Positions 1 to 8,991 are shown, counted from the stretch's first letter. The stretch: 34,097 nucleotides of DNA from Bacteroidales bacterium (GCA_016930375.1 JAFGGU010000084.1:1-34097), one strand, 5' to 3'. Notes: generated by a model from the letters alone, not told the origin. Made by a program: numbers and translations.

Positions 1-117
1 ATCAAAGAACGCTTATATTATATTTATTATCAATATCATACAAGACATTTTTAAAAGTTAACGCAACACCCGAAAATCAAGATTCAAAATACACACTAAA
101 GATCAAAGATCTGGGAT
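1..117. other. Intergenic edge with GATC heptamer repeat
   Basis: No gene is visible here. Positions 98-118 carry three tandem 7-base units ending in GATC (AAAGATC, AAAGATC, TGGGATC), just beyond the 3' end of the VOC gene. The same AAAGATC unit reappears near 800-806. This looks like a short degenerate simple-sequence array and not a regulatory site. Confidence 0.5.
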
Positions 118-549
118 CTAGAGAATCTGGTTAAACTCCAGTTTCTCACCATCAGGTCCACGCACTGCGAAATACAGGCATCCTTTCTTCCAGAAATTCA
201 GGAATACCGGCTTCTCCTCCACCATGGTAAAACCGGCAGCTTTTAATTCCCGAAAGGCACTTTCCGCATCAGCCACATCAAAAGCAATGTGATCGATGTG
301 ACCATCGCTGCGTTTCCGGATCTCATCCCTTTCCTGCTCTATAACCTGATAAAGCTCAATGACCACCCCCCGCTGTTCCATAAAAGCCACCAGAACTTTT
401 CCGTTTTCCTCATCCACATGAGCCGACAGGATCCGGCTGAATCCGATCCGCTCATAAAAAGCGACTGACGTATCGAGGTTTGTCACCGGTATACCCAGGT
501 GTTGCATGCCCCTGAAATTATTCTTGAGATACTCCTTGTCCGCATTCAT
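118..549 (-). CDS. VOC-family (glyoxalase-fold) protein
   Basis: This 143-residue protein has two beta-alpha-beta-beta-beta modules of the vicinal oxygen chelate fold. The four metal-ligand positions of glyoxalase I are all present: H17 (MQHLGIPV), E65 (VVIELYQ), H87 (HIDHIAFDV) and E138 (GEKLEFNQ). Known family members are lactoylglutathione lyases, methylmalonyl-CoA epimerases and dioxygenases, so a metal-dependent isomerase or lyase is likely, but the substrate cannot be read from sequence. There is no signal peptide, so it is cytoplasmic. It stands alone, divergent from the next gene, with a good Bacteroidota-type promoter upstream at 583-613. Detoxification of a sugar-derived aldehyde would suit a fucose-degrading cell, but that is inference. 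Confidence 0.88.
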   Translation of the reverse strand: MNADKEYLKNNFRGMQHLGIPVTNLDTSVAFYERIGFSRILSAHVDEENGKVLVAFMEQRGVVIELYQVIEQERDEIRKRSDGHIDHIAFDVADAESAFRELKAAGFTMVEEKPVFLNFWKKGCLYFAVRGPDGEKLEFNQIL

Positions 550-863
550 TGTAAAATAGGTCCAGGTGAGTTTTGTTGCGATGAAAGATAATCATAATAC
601 GGTAAATTGCAAAAAAGGAAATGATTCTGCAGAAAATGATCAGAGCTGTTTAATGAAACTGTCAAAATATCGAATTAAGAATACCGAATACAAGGTTATA
701 ATATTGTTGGTGAACCATTTAATTGTGCTAACAAAATTTTATGTTTAATTTAACATATTATTAATTAAACAAAATCGACCAACCTCTGTTTAAAGATATA
801 AAGATCTACAATTATAAATTATGAATTGAAAATCGAAACTAAATCAAAATGGAGGATATAAAA
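550..863. other. AT-rich divergent intergenic region
   Basis: This stretch separates the divergent VOC gene and the small secreted protein. Apart from the promoter at 583-613 it holds AT-rich sequence. Positions 810-830 repeat with a 7-base period (AATTATA, AATTATG, AATTGAA), and ACAATTATAAAT at 808-819 is identical to bases 16230-16241 ahead of fucI. A 60-codon open frame at 566-748 has no recognisable features and is not called. Confidence 0.5.
583..613 (-). promoter_or_regulatory. Bacteroidota-type promoter for the VOC gene
   Basis: Read on the minus strand, TTTG (610-613) is followed by exactly 19 bases and then TATCTTTC (583-590). This matches the -33 TTTG and -7 TAnnTTTG elements of the Bacteroidota housekeeping sigma factor with one mismatch in the last base. 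Transcription would begin a few bases downstream and leave a leader of about 25-30 bases before the ATG at 549. Confidence 0.5.
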
Positions 864-1322
864 ATGAAAAAAATAATTGCACTGTTTTCGGCGGCCCTTT
901 TTACCGTGGCCGGATTTGCCAGCTCACCCTCGTCATGGATATCATCAGAGGATGGCAGGATGAAAGTTGAAAAAATTAGAATCGGTACCAACAACGCCCG
1001 TGTTGTGCTTGAATCAGGTGAGAAGCTTGAAATTCCGTTGCAAAACCTTGATTCCTATTCGCTGAAAGGCAGGATTTATGAAAAGAAAATGATCCACAGG
1101 GATGGTGAACCGACCAGTAGAGCTACTTTTATGGAACTCATCGATTCCAAAAACGGATTTCATCTATTCAAGAATTCAGAACAGGTCTTTGATGCCGTTG
1201 ATCCCTTGCAGCGGGTTGATAAGTTCTATGTTTTCAAAGGCGAAGATCTTCACCTGGCCCTCGACGAAAAGTCAATGCCTTCGGTTTTCAATTTCTATGA
1301 ATTAAATTGGTCGTACAGGTAA
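864..1322 (+). CDS. Small secreted protein of unknown function
   Basis: I do not recognise the family. The start at 864 is chosen over an in-frame ATG at 849 because it begins a standard signal peptide (MKKIIALFSAALFTVAGFAS) and has GGAGG about 10 bases upstream. The remaining roughly 130 residues are mostly charged and beta-prone, for example the stretch ARVVLESGEKLEIPLQNLDS, with no cysteines, repeats or metal motifs. The protein is probably periplasmic or exported. It is a single-gene unit, followed 20 bases later by a strong terminator, so it is not part of the oxidoreductase operon downstream. Confidence 0.75.
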   Translation: MKKIIALFSAALFTVAGFASSPSSWISSEDGRMKVEKIRIGTNNARVVLESGEKLEIPLQNLDSYSLKGRIYEKKMIHRDGEPTSRATFMELIDSKNGFHLFKNSEQVFDAVDPLQRVDKFYVFKGEDLHLALDEKSMPSVFNFYELNWSYR

Positions 1323-1342
1323 CAATAACTTTTAGCTCACTG

Positions 1343-1373
1343 AAAATCCTGCCTTCGTGCAGGATTTTTTTTT
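1343..1373 (+). terminator. Intrinsic terminator
   Basis: ATCCTGC (1346-1352) and GCAGGAT (1359-1365) form a perfect 7-bp stem with loop CTTCGT, extended by flanking A-T pairs and followed by a run of nine T (1365-1373). It ends transcription of the small secreted protein and insulates the next operon. Confidence 0.9.
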
Positions 1374-1395
1374 GTTTACAGCGAAAATGCACTCA

Positions 1396-1426
1396 TTGAA
1401 TAAACCTGTCGGAATAAGGTATTTTG
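1396..1426 (+). promoter_or_regulatory. Possible promoter of the oxidoreductase operon
   Basis: TTG (1396-1398) lies 21 bases before TATTTTG (1420-1426), an approximate Bacteroidota -33/-7 pair, about 40 bases ahead of the ATG at 1469. A TTGACT-N18-TATAAT pair at 1430-1459 also resembles an enteric sigma-70 promoter, but it ends only 9 bases before the start codon. Either is weak evidence; a promoter is needed somewhere here because the preceding terminator is strong. Confidence 0.3.
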
Positions 1427-1468
1427 AAATTGACTAACTTTCACCTTGTGATTTATAATTCAACCACT

Positions 1469-2731
1469 ATGAACAGGGCAAATACAAGACGTGACTTTAT
1501 CAGGAAAACAGCAGTTGCAGCAGCTGCATTGACCATAATTCCGAGACATGTTTTAGGGCGGGGATTCCTTCCGCCCAGTGACAGGCTTACCAAGGCAATA
1601 ATTGGAGTCGGCGCTATGGGAAGAAATCACCTTCCCTACGGTGACACTGAATTACTGGCCATTTGCGATGTTGACAAAAATCACCTGAACGAGGTTTTAA
1701 AGCTGACGACAGGTGAAGTGAAATGCTATTCAGATTATCGCGAAATATTACAACGGTCAGATATTGATATTGTTCACATTGCTACTCCGCCTCACTGGCA
1801 TGGAATCATGGCAACTGAGGCCGCCAGGGCGGGAAAAGATATATGGTGCGAGAAACCCATGACCAGAACCATTGGCGAGGGAATACAAGTAGTAAAGGCA
1901 GTGGGACAAAGCGGAAGTATTTTCCGGATCAACACCTGGTTTCGCTTTGATGACGTGTTTTATGGATTCGGTACTACTGTTAAGCCTATCAAAAAGTTGG
2001 TGGAAAGCAGGCTGCTGGGCTGGCCATTGCAGGTGACAATCAACAGAAGCACAGGATTTGACTGGAAGTTTTACTGGACCGGAAAGACCGACCTGACACC
2101 CGCACCGGTCCCCCCTGAACTCGATTACGACATGTGGCTGGGACCGGCTCCTGTGAAACCCTATAATCCCCACCGCGTGCACGAAACTTTCCGTGGTTAC
2201 TGGGATTATGACGGGGGCGGACTGGGTGATATGGGCCAGCATTATCTCGATCCCGTGCAGTATATCCTTGAAAAAGACAATACCAGTCCGGTCAGAATCG
2301 ATATTGACGCGCCGCAGCAACATCCGGATGCAGCCAGCACCTGGCGACGGATTGAACTGACTTACGCCGACGGATGCAAGATCATTCTGGATGGTGAGAA
2401 CCGCGACAGCAATGCTGCTTTCATTCAGGGACCCCTGGGTAAATTATACCCGCACTTCCGCTCTGACATACCTGATCTCGAAAATAAACTGGCTGCTTTT
2501 CCCGATCCCCTGCCCCAGTTGACTTCATTCCCCGAGGCAGTAACTTCCCGAAGGAAATTTGCCTTGAACGAGCAAAACGGATTTCGTTCCTGTACTCTGG
2601 TTAACCTTGCTATAATTGCTGTCAGACTGGGTCGTTCATTGAAATTTGATCCTGAACGGCTTGTGTTCATTGCCGACGAAGGCGCCAACAAGCTGATAAA
2701 TCAGCCAATGAGAGCTCCCTGGACAATCTGA
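1469..2731 (+). CDS. Tat-exported Gfo/Idh/MocA oxidoreductase
   Basis: This is an NAD(P)-dependent sugar or polyol dehydrogenase of 420 residues. The start at 1469 (not the upstream in-frame codon at 1424) places a twin-arginine signal at the N terminus: TRRDFIRKT (residues 6-14) and then a hydrophobic AVAAAALTI stretch. The Rossmann motif IGVGAMG is at 45-51, the family E-K-P motif with the conserved Lys at 128-130, and the C-terminal active-site segment GDMGQHYLDP supplies D254 and H258. Tat export implies that it folds with its cofactor before leaving the cytoplasm, as in Zymomonas glucose-fructose oxidoreductase. It leads the operon, 26 bases ahead of the HEAT-DUF1080 gene, so it may create a 3-keto-sugar for that protein; this pairing is inference. 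Confidence 0.93.
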   Translation: MNRANTRRDFIRKTAVAAAALTIIPRHVLGRGFLPPSDRLTKAIIGVGAMGRNHLPYGDTELLAICDVDKNHLNEVLKLTTGEVKCYSDYREILQRSDIDIVHIATPPHWHGIMATEAARAGKDIWCEKPMTRTIGEGIQVVKAVGQSGSIFRINTWFRFDDVFYGFGTTVKPIKKLVESRLLGWPLQVTINRSTGFDWKFYWTGKTDLTPAPVPPELDYDMWLGPAPVKPYNPHRVHETFRGYWDYDGGGLGDMGQHYLDPVQYILEKDNTSPVRIDIDAPQQHPDAASTWRRIELTYADGCKIILDGENRDSNAAFIQGPLGKLYPHFRSDIPDLENKLAAFPDPLPQLTSFPEAVTSRRKFALNEQNGFRSCTLVNLAIIAVRLGRSLKFDPERLVFIADEGANKLINQPMRAPWTI

Positions 2732-2757
2732 TTATTTTAACCGATAAAAATGATATC

Positions 2758-5541
2758 ATGCTAAAAAATAAGATCATCTTACTGGTTGTTCTCCTGATAG
2801 GCTCGTTTCCGGCTTTTGGTCAGGAGACCGGTAAAGACAACCGAATTCTTCAGGCAAAGATCACGGATCTGCTGGCACACATGCCGGCCAGGGATCAGGC
2901 CACCCTCGTCATCCTTATGAATGACATGGCTGCTCTCGGTGAAGAGGGCCTTGTTGAACTGGCCGGAATGTTGATCCCTGCCGGTAACGGCAATGATGCC
3001 GGCGTACGGTTTGCCATGGGAAGTTTCTCCGGCTTTGTCATGGGCCCTGGACAGGAAGAAAACCGATTGATCTGCCAGAAAGCCTGGTGTAAAGCACTGG
3101 ACAATGAAAAGGACAATGAGAATAAAGCCTTCCTGATCACACAGATCCAAATGGTTGGCAATGATTATGCCATTCCATTTCTGGAAAAACTGCTTCCGGA
3201 GGAACGTTTCAGTGATCCTGCCTCCAGGGCACTTGCATCCATTTATACTCCCGGGGGCGGCATTGCGCTGACCAACGCGTTGGACAAAGCTCAGGTTTCT
3301 TCACAAGTATCCATTGTTGAAGCACTGGGCAATATGCAATATACAGCGGCAGCTCCAAAAATTGCCGCACTGGCATCTTCCTCCGATACCAGACTCAGAA
3401 AGGTTTCATTGTATGCCCTGGGTCGTTTCGGGTTGCCCGAATCAGGTTCATTGCTTTACAACATGGCGCTCCAAAGCGGATTTGTTTATGAACCAACGCT
3501 GGCAACAACTTCTTATTTGAATTGGATAAACCAACTTGACGATAAAGTCCTGGCGGAAAAAAAGTACATGGCTCTGATCAGGAATGCTGCGGCTGATAAT
3601 CAGGCACAAACCCGGAGCGAAGCTTTATCGATGCTGGCGCAATTATCCGGAAATAAAGCAAATCCATTTCTGTTTGCCGCGTTGAAAAGTACAAACAAGC
3701 AATACCGGATGAAAGCCCTGTATCTGGCCCAAAACCAGCCGGGTGATAAACTTACCCTGAAATGGGTAAAGAATGCAGGTAAACTTGAGGATCAATCTAA
3801 GGCAGAAGTGATCGACATGCTGGGCGATCGGGGTGACAAGCTTGCGCTTCCTTTCATAAGACAGGCATTGACCGATCAAAATGAAACAGTAAGACTGGCT
3901 GCCATCAGCGCTTTGCCTAAACTCGGCAAGGAATCTGGCATACCTGATTTATTGGTGGTTATGAAAAAAGGAAATCCCGCTGAAATCAACGCAATTAAAA
4001 CTCAGCTACTATCCTGCAACAGTAGCACCATGGTGCCATCCATAGCCAATGAACTCGCTGGCATGCCTGCCCAGGCCAAAACAGCAATTTTGCAAATCCT
4101 GGCCTCACGGAAAAGTAAAGAAAATGTGGATCTTGTTTTAAAGGAGAGCGAATCACAGGATGCGGCAGTCAGTCTGGCCGCGCTTACAGCATTACCCGAT
4201 CTTGTTTCCGGGAAAGATCTGGATAAACTATACGATTTGTTGCGCAGGGTTAAACTGCCCGAAGAAATATCCGCAGTGCAGTCTTCAGTGATTGCCGCCG
4301 TCAGCGGATTATCCAGGGATGATCAGGCCGCTGCGATAATTTCCAAATTAAACAGTACAAAAGGCACCGACCGGAGTTTATTTTACGGAATCCTTGCCGG
4401 AATTGGGAATCAGGCTTGTCTGAAAACAATTCTTGCAGAGTTTACCGAAGGGAAACCTGAACTTAAGAGTCCGGCTTTTGAAGCTTTGACAAAATGGAAT
4501 GATCCTGTTGCCATACATGAACTTTACCATATAGGCTCGGACCCCGGCAATTCAGGCTACAGGGAAGTTTCACTGAACGCTGTCCTGAGACTGATCAGCC
4601 AGTCGGATTACCCCGACGATCAGCGTTTGCTGCTGCTGCGGAAAATATCCGGACTGGCCGTGTCGTTGAGTGAGAAAAGCTCCGTCCTGAAAGAGATTGG
4701 AAAGTGCCGGACCTATCCGGCTCTGCAGATTGCAGCGAATAACATGGATGATCCCGGCCTTCAGCAGGATGCAGCCACCGCCGTCAGTGATATCGTACTG
4801 GGCAATAGTACGCTTTACGGAAGTGATGTCAAAGAACTTCTTCATAAAGCAATCACACTGTTGAAGGGACCAGAAAGTGAGTACCTGAAAGAAGCCATAC
4901 GTAAGCACCTGGCTTCGATGCCCGATGCTCCTGGATTTGTGCCTTTGTTCAATGGCAAGGACCTCACGGGATGGAAGGGACTGGTGGAAAATCCGTTGAT
5001 CCGGGCCACGATGAAACCTGCTGAGCTCGTTAAAGCACAGGTGAAAGCCGATGAGATCATGCGGCAGGGCTGGAAGGTTGAAGACGGGATACTGGTGTTT
5101 ACAGGTAACGGCAATAATTTATGCACCGTTAAGTCATACGGTGATTTTGAAATGCTGGTCGATTGGAAGATCACTCCTGAGGGAGATGCCGGGATCTATC
5201 TCCGGGGATCACCACAGGTGCAGATATGGGATACATCCCGTCGTGATGTTGGTGCCCAGGTTGGCTCCGGTGCATTGTACAATAACCAGGTTCATGAGCG
5301 AATCCCGTTGAAAGTTGCTGATAACCAGGTTGGTGAATGGAATTCCTTCAGGATTGTCATGCAGGGTGAAAGAGTGACTGTTTATTTAAATGGTGTACTT
5401 GTAGTGGACCATACAATCATGGAAAATTACTGGGACCGCAGCATACCTATTTTCCCTGTGGAGCAAATTGAATTACAGGCCCACGGAACCTGGGTTGGTT
5501 ACAGGGATATCTATGTTAGAGAGATACCACGTTCTGAATAA
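2758..5541 (+). CDS. Secreted HEAT-repeat protein with C-terminal DUF1080 domain
   Basis: This 927-residue protein has a signal peptide (MLKNKIILLVVLLIGSFPAFG) and a long alpha-helical HEAT-like region from about 130 to 720, with recurring A-L-x-x-L/G-D repeats. A DUF1080 domain runs from about 726 to 923. Its hallmarks are FVPLFNGKDLTGW at the domain start, then DAGIYLRGSPQVQIWD and PVEQIELQAHG. DUF1080 has a concanavalin-like beta-sandwich, and family members have been shown to hydrolyse 3-keto-glycosides. The HEAT array probably serves binding or scaffolding. The gene is sandwiched between a Tat-exported oxidoreductase and a GH127-like enzyme with gaps of 26 and 11 bases, consistent with oxidation-assisted glycoside cleavage in the periplasm. 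The substrate is unknown. Confidence 0.9.
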   Translation: MLKNKIILLVVLLIGSFPAFGQETGKDNRILQAKITDLLAHMPARDQATLVILMNDMAALGEEGLVELAGMLIPAGNGNDAGVRFAMGSFSGFVMGPGQEENRLICQKAWCKALDNEKDNENKAFLITQIQMVGNDYAIPFLEKLLPEERFSDPASRALASIYTPGGGIALTNALDKAQVSSQVSIVEALGNMQYTAAAPKIAALASSSDTRLRKVSLYALGRFGLPESGSLLYNMALQSGFVYEPTLATTSYLNWINQLDDKVLAEKKYMALIRNAAADNQAQTRSEALSMLAQLSGNKANPFLFAALKSTNKQYRMKALYLAQNQPGDKLTLKWVKNAGKLEDQSKAEVIDMLGDRGDKLALPFIRQALTDQNETVRLAAISALPKLGKESGIPDLLVVMKKGNPAEINAIKTQLLSCNSSTMVPSIANELAGMPAQAKTAILQILASRKSKENVDLVLKESESQDAAVSLAALTALPDLVSGKDLDKLYDLLRRVKLPEEISAVQSSVIAAVSGLSRDDQAAAIISKLNSTKGTDRSLFYGILAGIGNQACLKTILAEFTEGKPELKSPAFEALTKWNDPVAIHELYHIGSDPGNSGYREVSLNAVLRLISQSDYPDDQRLLLLRKISGLAVSLSEKSSVLKEIGKCRTYPALQIAANNMDDPGLQQDAATAVSDIVLGNSTLYGSDVKELLHKAITLLKGPESEYLKEAIRKHLASMPDAPGFVPLFNGKDLTGWKGLVENPLIRATMKPAELVKAQVKADEIMRQGWKVEDGILVFTGNGNNLCTVKSYGDFEMLVDWKITPEGDAGIYLRGSPQVQIWDTSRRDVGAQVGSGALYNNQVHERIPLKVADNQVGEWNSFRIVMQGERVTVYLNGVLVVDHTIMENYWDRSIPIFPVEQIELQAHGTWVGYRDIYVREIPRSE

Positions 5542-5552
5542 TACCGAAAACC

Positions 5553-7448
5553 ATGCGCATCTCAAGACATATTTACATCCATGCTTTGGCGGTTTTCAGC
5601 CTGTTCATTATTTCCTCCAATGTATACGGACAGCCCGTTAAGGATTCTCTGCGTTCATTACCTCTCAATCATGTGAAAATTCAGGGATACCTGGGAGGCA
5701 GGATTGATCAGTGCATTGGCAACCGCATCATGAAACAGGACTATCTTCACCTGATAGAGCCTTTCCGGTACCGCAACGAAGACCGTTTATGGCAGTCCGA
5801 GTTCTGGGGGAAATGGATTTTATCGGCCATAGCCGCCTATGAATACCAAAAAGATCCCCGGTTGTTCGGAATTATTCAGCAGGCTGTTTCAGGTTTAATC
5901 GCCACACAGACTCCCGATGGATATATTGGGAATTATACCCCCGAAGCCAGGTTAACACAATGGGACATTTGGGGAACCAAGTACACCCTGCTGGGCTTAC
6001 TGTCCTGGTATGATATCTCTGGCGATAAAAAAGCGCTCCGGGCAGCCACCAGGCTGGCGGACAATCTGCTTTCGCTGGTGGGTCGGGGTAAGACAAACAT
6101 TGTTAAAACCGGGAACTACAGGGGTATGCCCAGCAGTTCTGTTTTGGAACCCATGCTATTCCTTTACCGGCATACCGGGGAAGAACGTTATCTCAATTTC
6201 GCCAAATACATTGTTGAACAATGGGAAACTTCTGACGGACCGGGTTTGATAAGCAAGGCATTAAAAGGGATTGCGGTTGCCGACCGTTTTCCATTCCCTT
6301 CTTCATGGTGGTCCTACGAGAACGGGCAGAAAGCTTACGAAATGATGTCGTGCTACGAAGGACTTCTTGAATTGTACCGGATCACGGGTCACCCTGAATA
6401 CCTGAAGGCTGTTCAGCTTGCCGTTCAAAATATCATCGACACCGAAATCAACCTGGCCGGTTCAGGCACTGCTTTCGAGTGTTTTTACCATGGCGGGGAA
6501 CAGCAAACCGAACCTGCCTACCATACCATGGAAACCTGCGTGACCTTCACCTGGATCAAACTGTGCAATAACCTCCTGCTGTTGACAGAAAATCCCATGT
6601 ATGCCGATCAGATCGAAAAGTCGGTTTACAATGCACTGCTTGCATCCATGAAGGATGACGCTTCACAGATCGCCAAGTACAGTCCTCTTGAAGGCATACG
6701 CCACGAGGGAGAGAAACAATGCGGCATGAACATCAACTGCTGCAATGCCAACGGACCCCGCGCCTTTACCTTAATTCCGGGAATAGCTTATCAGTCCTCA
6801 GGTGAAGGAATATTTGTAAACCTGTTTTGTGAGTCATCGGCCACAATTGCGCTGAATGAGAAAGAGAACATACTGATTGAGCAAAAGACGGATTACCCTG
6901 CTACGGACAGGATCGAAATCACGCTTCATCCGGGTAAACCAGCAACCTTTACCCTGGCGCTCCGCATACCCGCATGGAGTGCAGTCACCCTTGTTTCTGT
7001 CAATGATGTGAAAGCAGAAAATATCCAACCCGGAACCTATCATAAGATAACAAGAACCTGGAAAGATGGGGATCAGGTCATAATTCAGCCCGATCTGCGG
7101 GGCAGGCTCACGAATCTTAATGGATATCAGGCAATTACAAGAGGTCCCGTACTGCTGGCGCGTGACTCCAGGTTTGGGGATGGATTTGTAGACGAAACTG
7201 CAGTAGTGATCCGGAATGATCATGTTGTGGAACTTCAGCCAGTTGCTGAAAAACCCGCCAACATCTGGATGTCGTTCACCGTACCCATGATCCTGGGAAC
7301 TGATCTGGAAGGAGAATTCAGGGAACCCAGGCCGGTTCATTTTTGCGATTTCTCCTCTGCAGGCAATACCTGGAGCGCTGATTCAAGGTACAGGGTCTGG
7401 ATTAAAGAAACTCTCAACGTTCAGAAAGCACCTTACAAACCGTATTGA
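5553..7448 (+). CDS. Secreted GH127-like (DUF1680) glycoside hydrolase
   Basis: This 631-residue protein has an N-terminal signal (ending about residue 26, VYGQ), an alpha/alpha-barrel region and a C-terminal beta-sandwich. The founding GH127 beta-L-arabinofuranosidase uses a zinc bound by Glu, Cys, Cys, Cys, one Cys being the nucleophile, arranged as E-T-C plus a C-C pair. Here E327 and C329 sit in HTMETCVTF and C396-C397 in NINCCNANGPR, so the thiolate-zinc site appears intact. Many DUF1680 proteins act on sugars other than L-arabinose, so specificity stays open. It lies 11 bases after the HEAT-DUF1080 gene and 17 bases before the HAD gene, clearly in one operon. Confidence 0.9.
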   Translation: MRISRHIYIHALAVFSLFIISSNVYGQPVKDSLRSLPLNHVKIQGYLGGRIDQCIGNRIMKQDYLHLIEPFRYRNEDRLWQSEFWGKWILSAIAAYEYQKDPRLFGIIQQAVSGLIATQTPDGYIGNYTPEARLTQWDIWGTKYTLLGLLSWYDISGDKKALRAATRLADNLLSLVGRGKTNIVKTGNYRGMPSSSVLEPMLFLYRHTGEERYLNFAKYIVEQWETSDGPGLISKALKGIAVADRFPFPSSWWSYENGQKAYEMMSCYEGLLELYRITGHPEYLKAVQLAVQNIIDTEINLAGSGTAFECFYHGGEQQTEPAYHTMETCVTFTWIKLCNNLLLLTENPMYADQIEKSVYNALLASMKDDASQIAKYSPLEGIRHEGEKQCGMNINCCNANGPRAFTLIPGIAYQSSGEGIFVNLFCESSATIALNEKENILIEQKTDYPATDRIEITLHPGKPATFTLALRIPAWSAVTLVSVNDVKAENIQPGTYHKITRTWKDGDQVIIQPDLRGRLTNLNGYQAITRGPVLLARDSRFGDGFVDETAVVIRNDHVVELQPVAEKPANIWMSFTVPMILGTDLEGEFREPRPVHFCDFSSAGNTWSADSRYRVWIKETLNVQKAPYKPY

Positions 7449-7465
7449 TTTATTAATAAAAATGT

Positions 7466-8110
7466 ATGATTAAAGGTGTACTTTTTGATATGGACGGGGT
7501 TTTACTGGATTCGGAGGAATTTATAACCCGTGCCGGTATGATGATGTTCAGGGAAAAAGGATTTACAGTGAAGGAATCCGATTTTAAACCGTTTACCGGA
7601 ATGGGTGAAAACCGTTTCCTGGGCGGAGTGGCCGAAAAACAGGGGATCCCTTTTGACCTGGAAAAAGACAAAGCGCGCGCATATGCCATTTATGAGCAGA
7701 TCACCCGTGGCAAACTGAAACCATTAAAGGGTGTGCCTGAGTTCATCGCCCGGTGCAGGAAAAAGAATCTCAAGCTGGCCGTGGCAACAAGCGCAGATGA
7801 AGTGAAAATGCGGATCAACCTCCGTGAAACCGGTTTGCAGGAATCCCTGTTCGATGCCCTGGTGAACGGTTTGCAGGTTGAGCATAAGAAACCGCACCCG
7901 GAAATTTATCTGCTGGCGGCTGACAAACTTCATCTGAGGCCGGAAGAATGCCTGGTAGTGGAGGATGCTCTGAGCGGAATGAAAGCGGCCAAGGCGGCCG
8001 GTTGCAAATGCCTGGCGATCACCTCCAGTTTTAAAGCAGAGGAATTTGACAGGGCCGATTGGGTGGTTAACGATATGACCAGTGTTCCGGATGAATGTCT
8101 GAACTGGTGA
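7466..8110 (+). CDS. HAD-superfamily sugar-phosphate hydrolase or phosphomutase
   Basis: This 214-residue cytoplasmic protein is of the HAD subfamily IA, beta-phosphoglucomutase-like. Motif I is FDMDGVLLDS with nucleophile D8 and D10, motif II is VATSA (T108/S109), motif III is the Lys in HKKPHPEIY (K142) and motif IV is VVEDALSG (E166/D167). An alpha-helical cap lies between about residues 16 and 90. The family includes beta-phosphoglucomutases and phosphatases of sugar phosphates. In this operon it would act on a phosphorylated sugar derived from what the secreted enzymes release. Mutase and phosphatase activities cannot be separated on sequence alone. Confidence 0.9.
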   Translation: MIKGVLFDMDGVLLDSEEFITRAGMMMFREKGFTVKESDFKPFTGMGENRFLGGVAEKQGIPFDLEKDKARAYAIYEQITRGKLKPLKGVPEFIARCRKKNLKLAVATSADEVKMRINLRETGLQESLFDALVNGLQVEHKKPHPEIYLLAADKLHLRPEECLVVEDALSGMKAAKAAGCKCLAITSSFKAEEFDRADWVVNDMTSVPDECLNW

Positions 8111-8144
8111 GTTGTTTTTAGTGATCCTTTTCAAAATAAATACT

Positions 8145-8978
8145 ATGAAAAATCTGCAATTTTTTATTTTACTGGCATTTACCCTGGTGAATGCTTCGGG
8201 ACAAAACCTGCGGGTTGCCACCTATAATCTGCGGTATGATAATCCCGGAGATTCACTGAATGCCTGGCCTCACCGGATCAGTTGCGTGACCAACCTGATA
8301 CTTCTGAACGATTTTGAAATTTTCGGCACACAGGAGGGATTGAAACACCAGCTCGAAGACCTCAGGAAGGGGCTTGCAGGATACGACTACATTGGCGTTG
8401 GCCGCGACAACGGAGACCAAAAGGGTGAACATGCCGCAATTTTTTATAAAAAGAATAAATTCAGGCTGCTTTTGAGCGGCAATTTCTGGCTGGCGGAAAA
8501 GACCGATAAGCCCAACAAGGGATGGGATGCTGCCCTGCCGCGTATTTGTTCATGGGGGAAATTTGAGGTAATCGAAACCGGGAAGGTGTTTTATATGTTC
8601 AACGTCCATTTCGATCACCGGGGTGAAACAGCCCGCAGAGAAAGCGCCCGGCTTGTGGTCCGCAAAATCACCGAAATAGCCGGAAACACACCCTGTATCC
8701 TGACCGGTGATTTTAATTTTAATGAAACCCATGAAAGCTATACCTACATCAAAACATCAGGTTTATTAAGAGACACCTACGATCTTGCAGGCATACGGTA
8801 CGCTCCGGGCGGCACTTTCAACGAATTCGACATAACCTCCAAACCTGAGGGAAGGATTGATCATATTTTCATCACACCTACATTTGAAGTAATACGTTAT
8901 GGAATTTTAACCAACACCTGCCAGGGCAGATATCCCTCGGATCATTTTCCGGTGTTTGTGGAAATGAATTTGAAATAA
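8145..8978 (+). CDS. Secreted endonuclease/exonuclease/phosphatase-fold protein
   Basis: The start at 8145 gives 277 residues with a clear signal peptide (MKNLQFFILLAFTLVNASG); a TTG further upstream is unlikely. The EEP (DNase I-like) motifs are complete and in order: ATYNLRYDN (N28), TQEGLKHQ (E64), FNVHFDHRG (H155), TGDFNFNE (D189, N191), GRIDHIF (D239, H240) and YPSDHFPV (D266, H267). These make a metal-dependent phosphodiesterase or phosphomonoesterase centre. Secreted members in Bacteroidota loci are often linked to glycan or phospholipid breakdown, but the substrate is unknown. It is 34 bases after the HAD gene and 13 bases before the permease gene, so probably co-transcribed. Confidence 0.9.
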   Translation: MKNLQFFILLAFTLVNASGQNLRVATYNLRYDNPGDSLNAWPHRISCVTNLILLNDFEIFGTQEGLKHQLEDLRKGLAGYDYIGVGRDNGDQKGEHAAIFYKKNKFRLLLSGNFWLAEKTDKPNKGWDAALPRICSWGKFEVIETGKVFYMFNVHFDHRGETARRESARLVVRKITEIAGNTPCILTGDFNFNETHESYTYIKTSGLLRDTYDLAGIRYAPGGTFNEFDITSKPEGRIDHIFITPTFEVIRYGILTNTCQGRYPSDHFPVFVEMNLK

Positions 8979-8991
8979 ACCTTTCCCTGCA

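Noticed and set aside
566..748. Open frame of 60 codons on the plus strand
   Set aside because: It begins inside the control region of the VOC gene, has no ribosome binding site, no recognisable features and a composition set by AT-rich intergenic sequence.
1430..1459. TTGACT-N18-TATAAT, close to the enteric sigma-70 consensus
   Set aside because: Bacteroidota use a different consensus, and the -10-like box lies only 9 bases from the start codon, so it is probably chance in AT-rich sequence.
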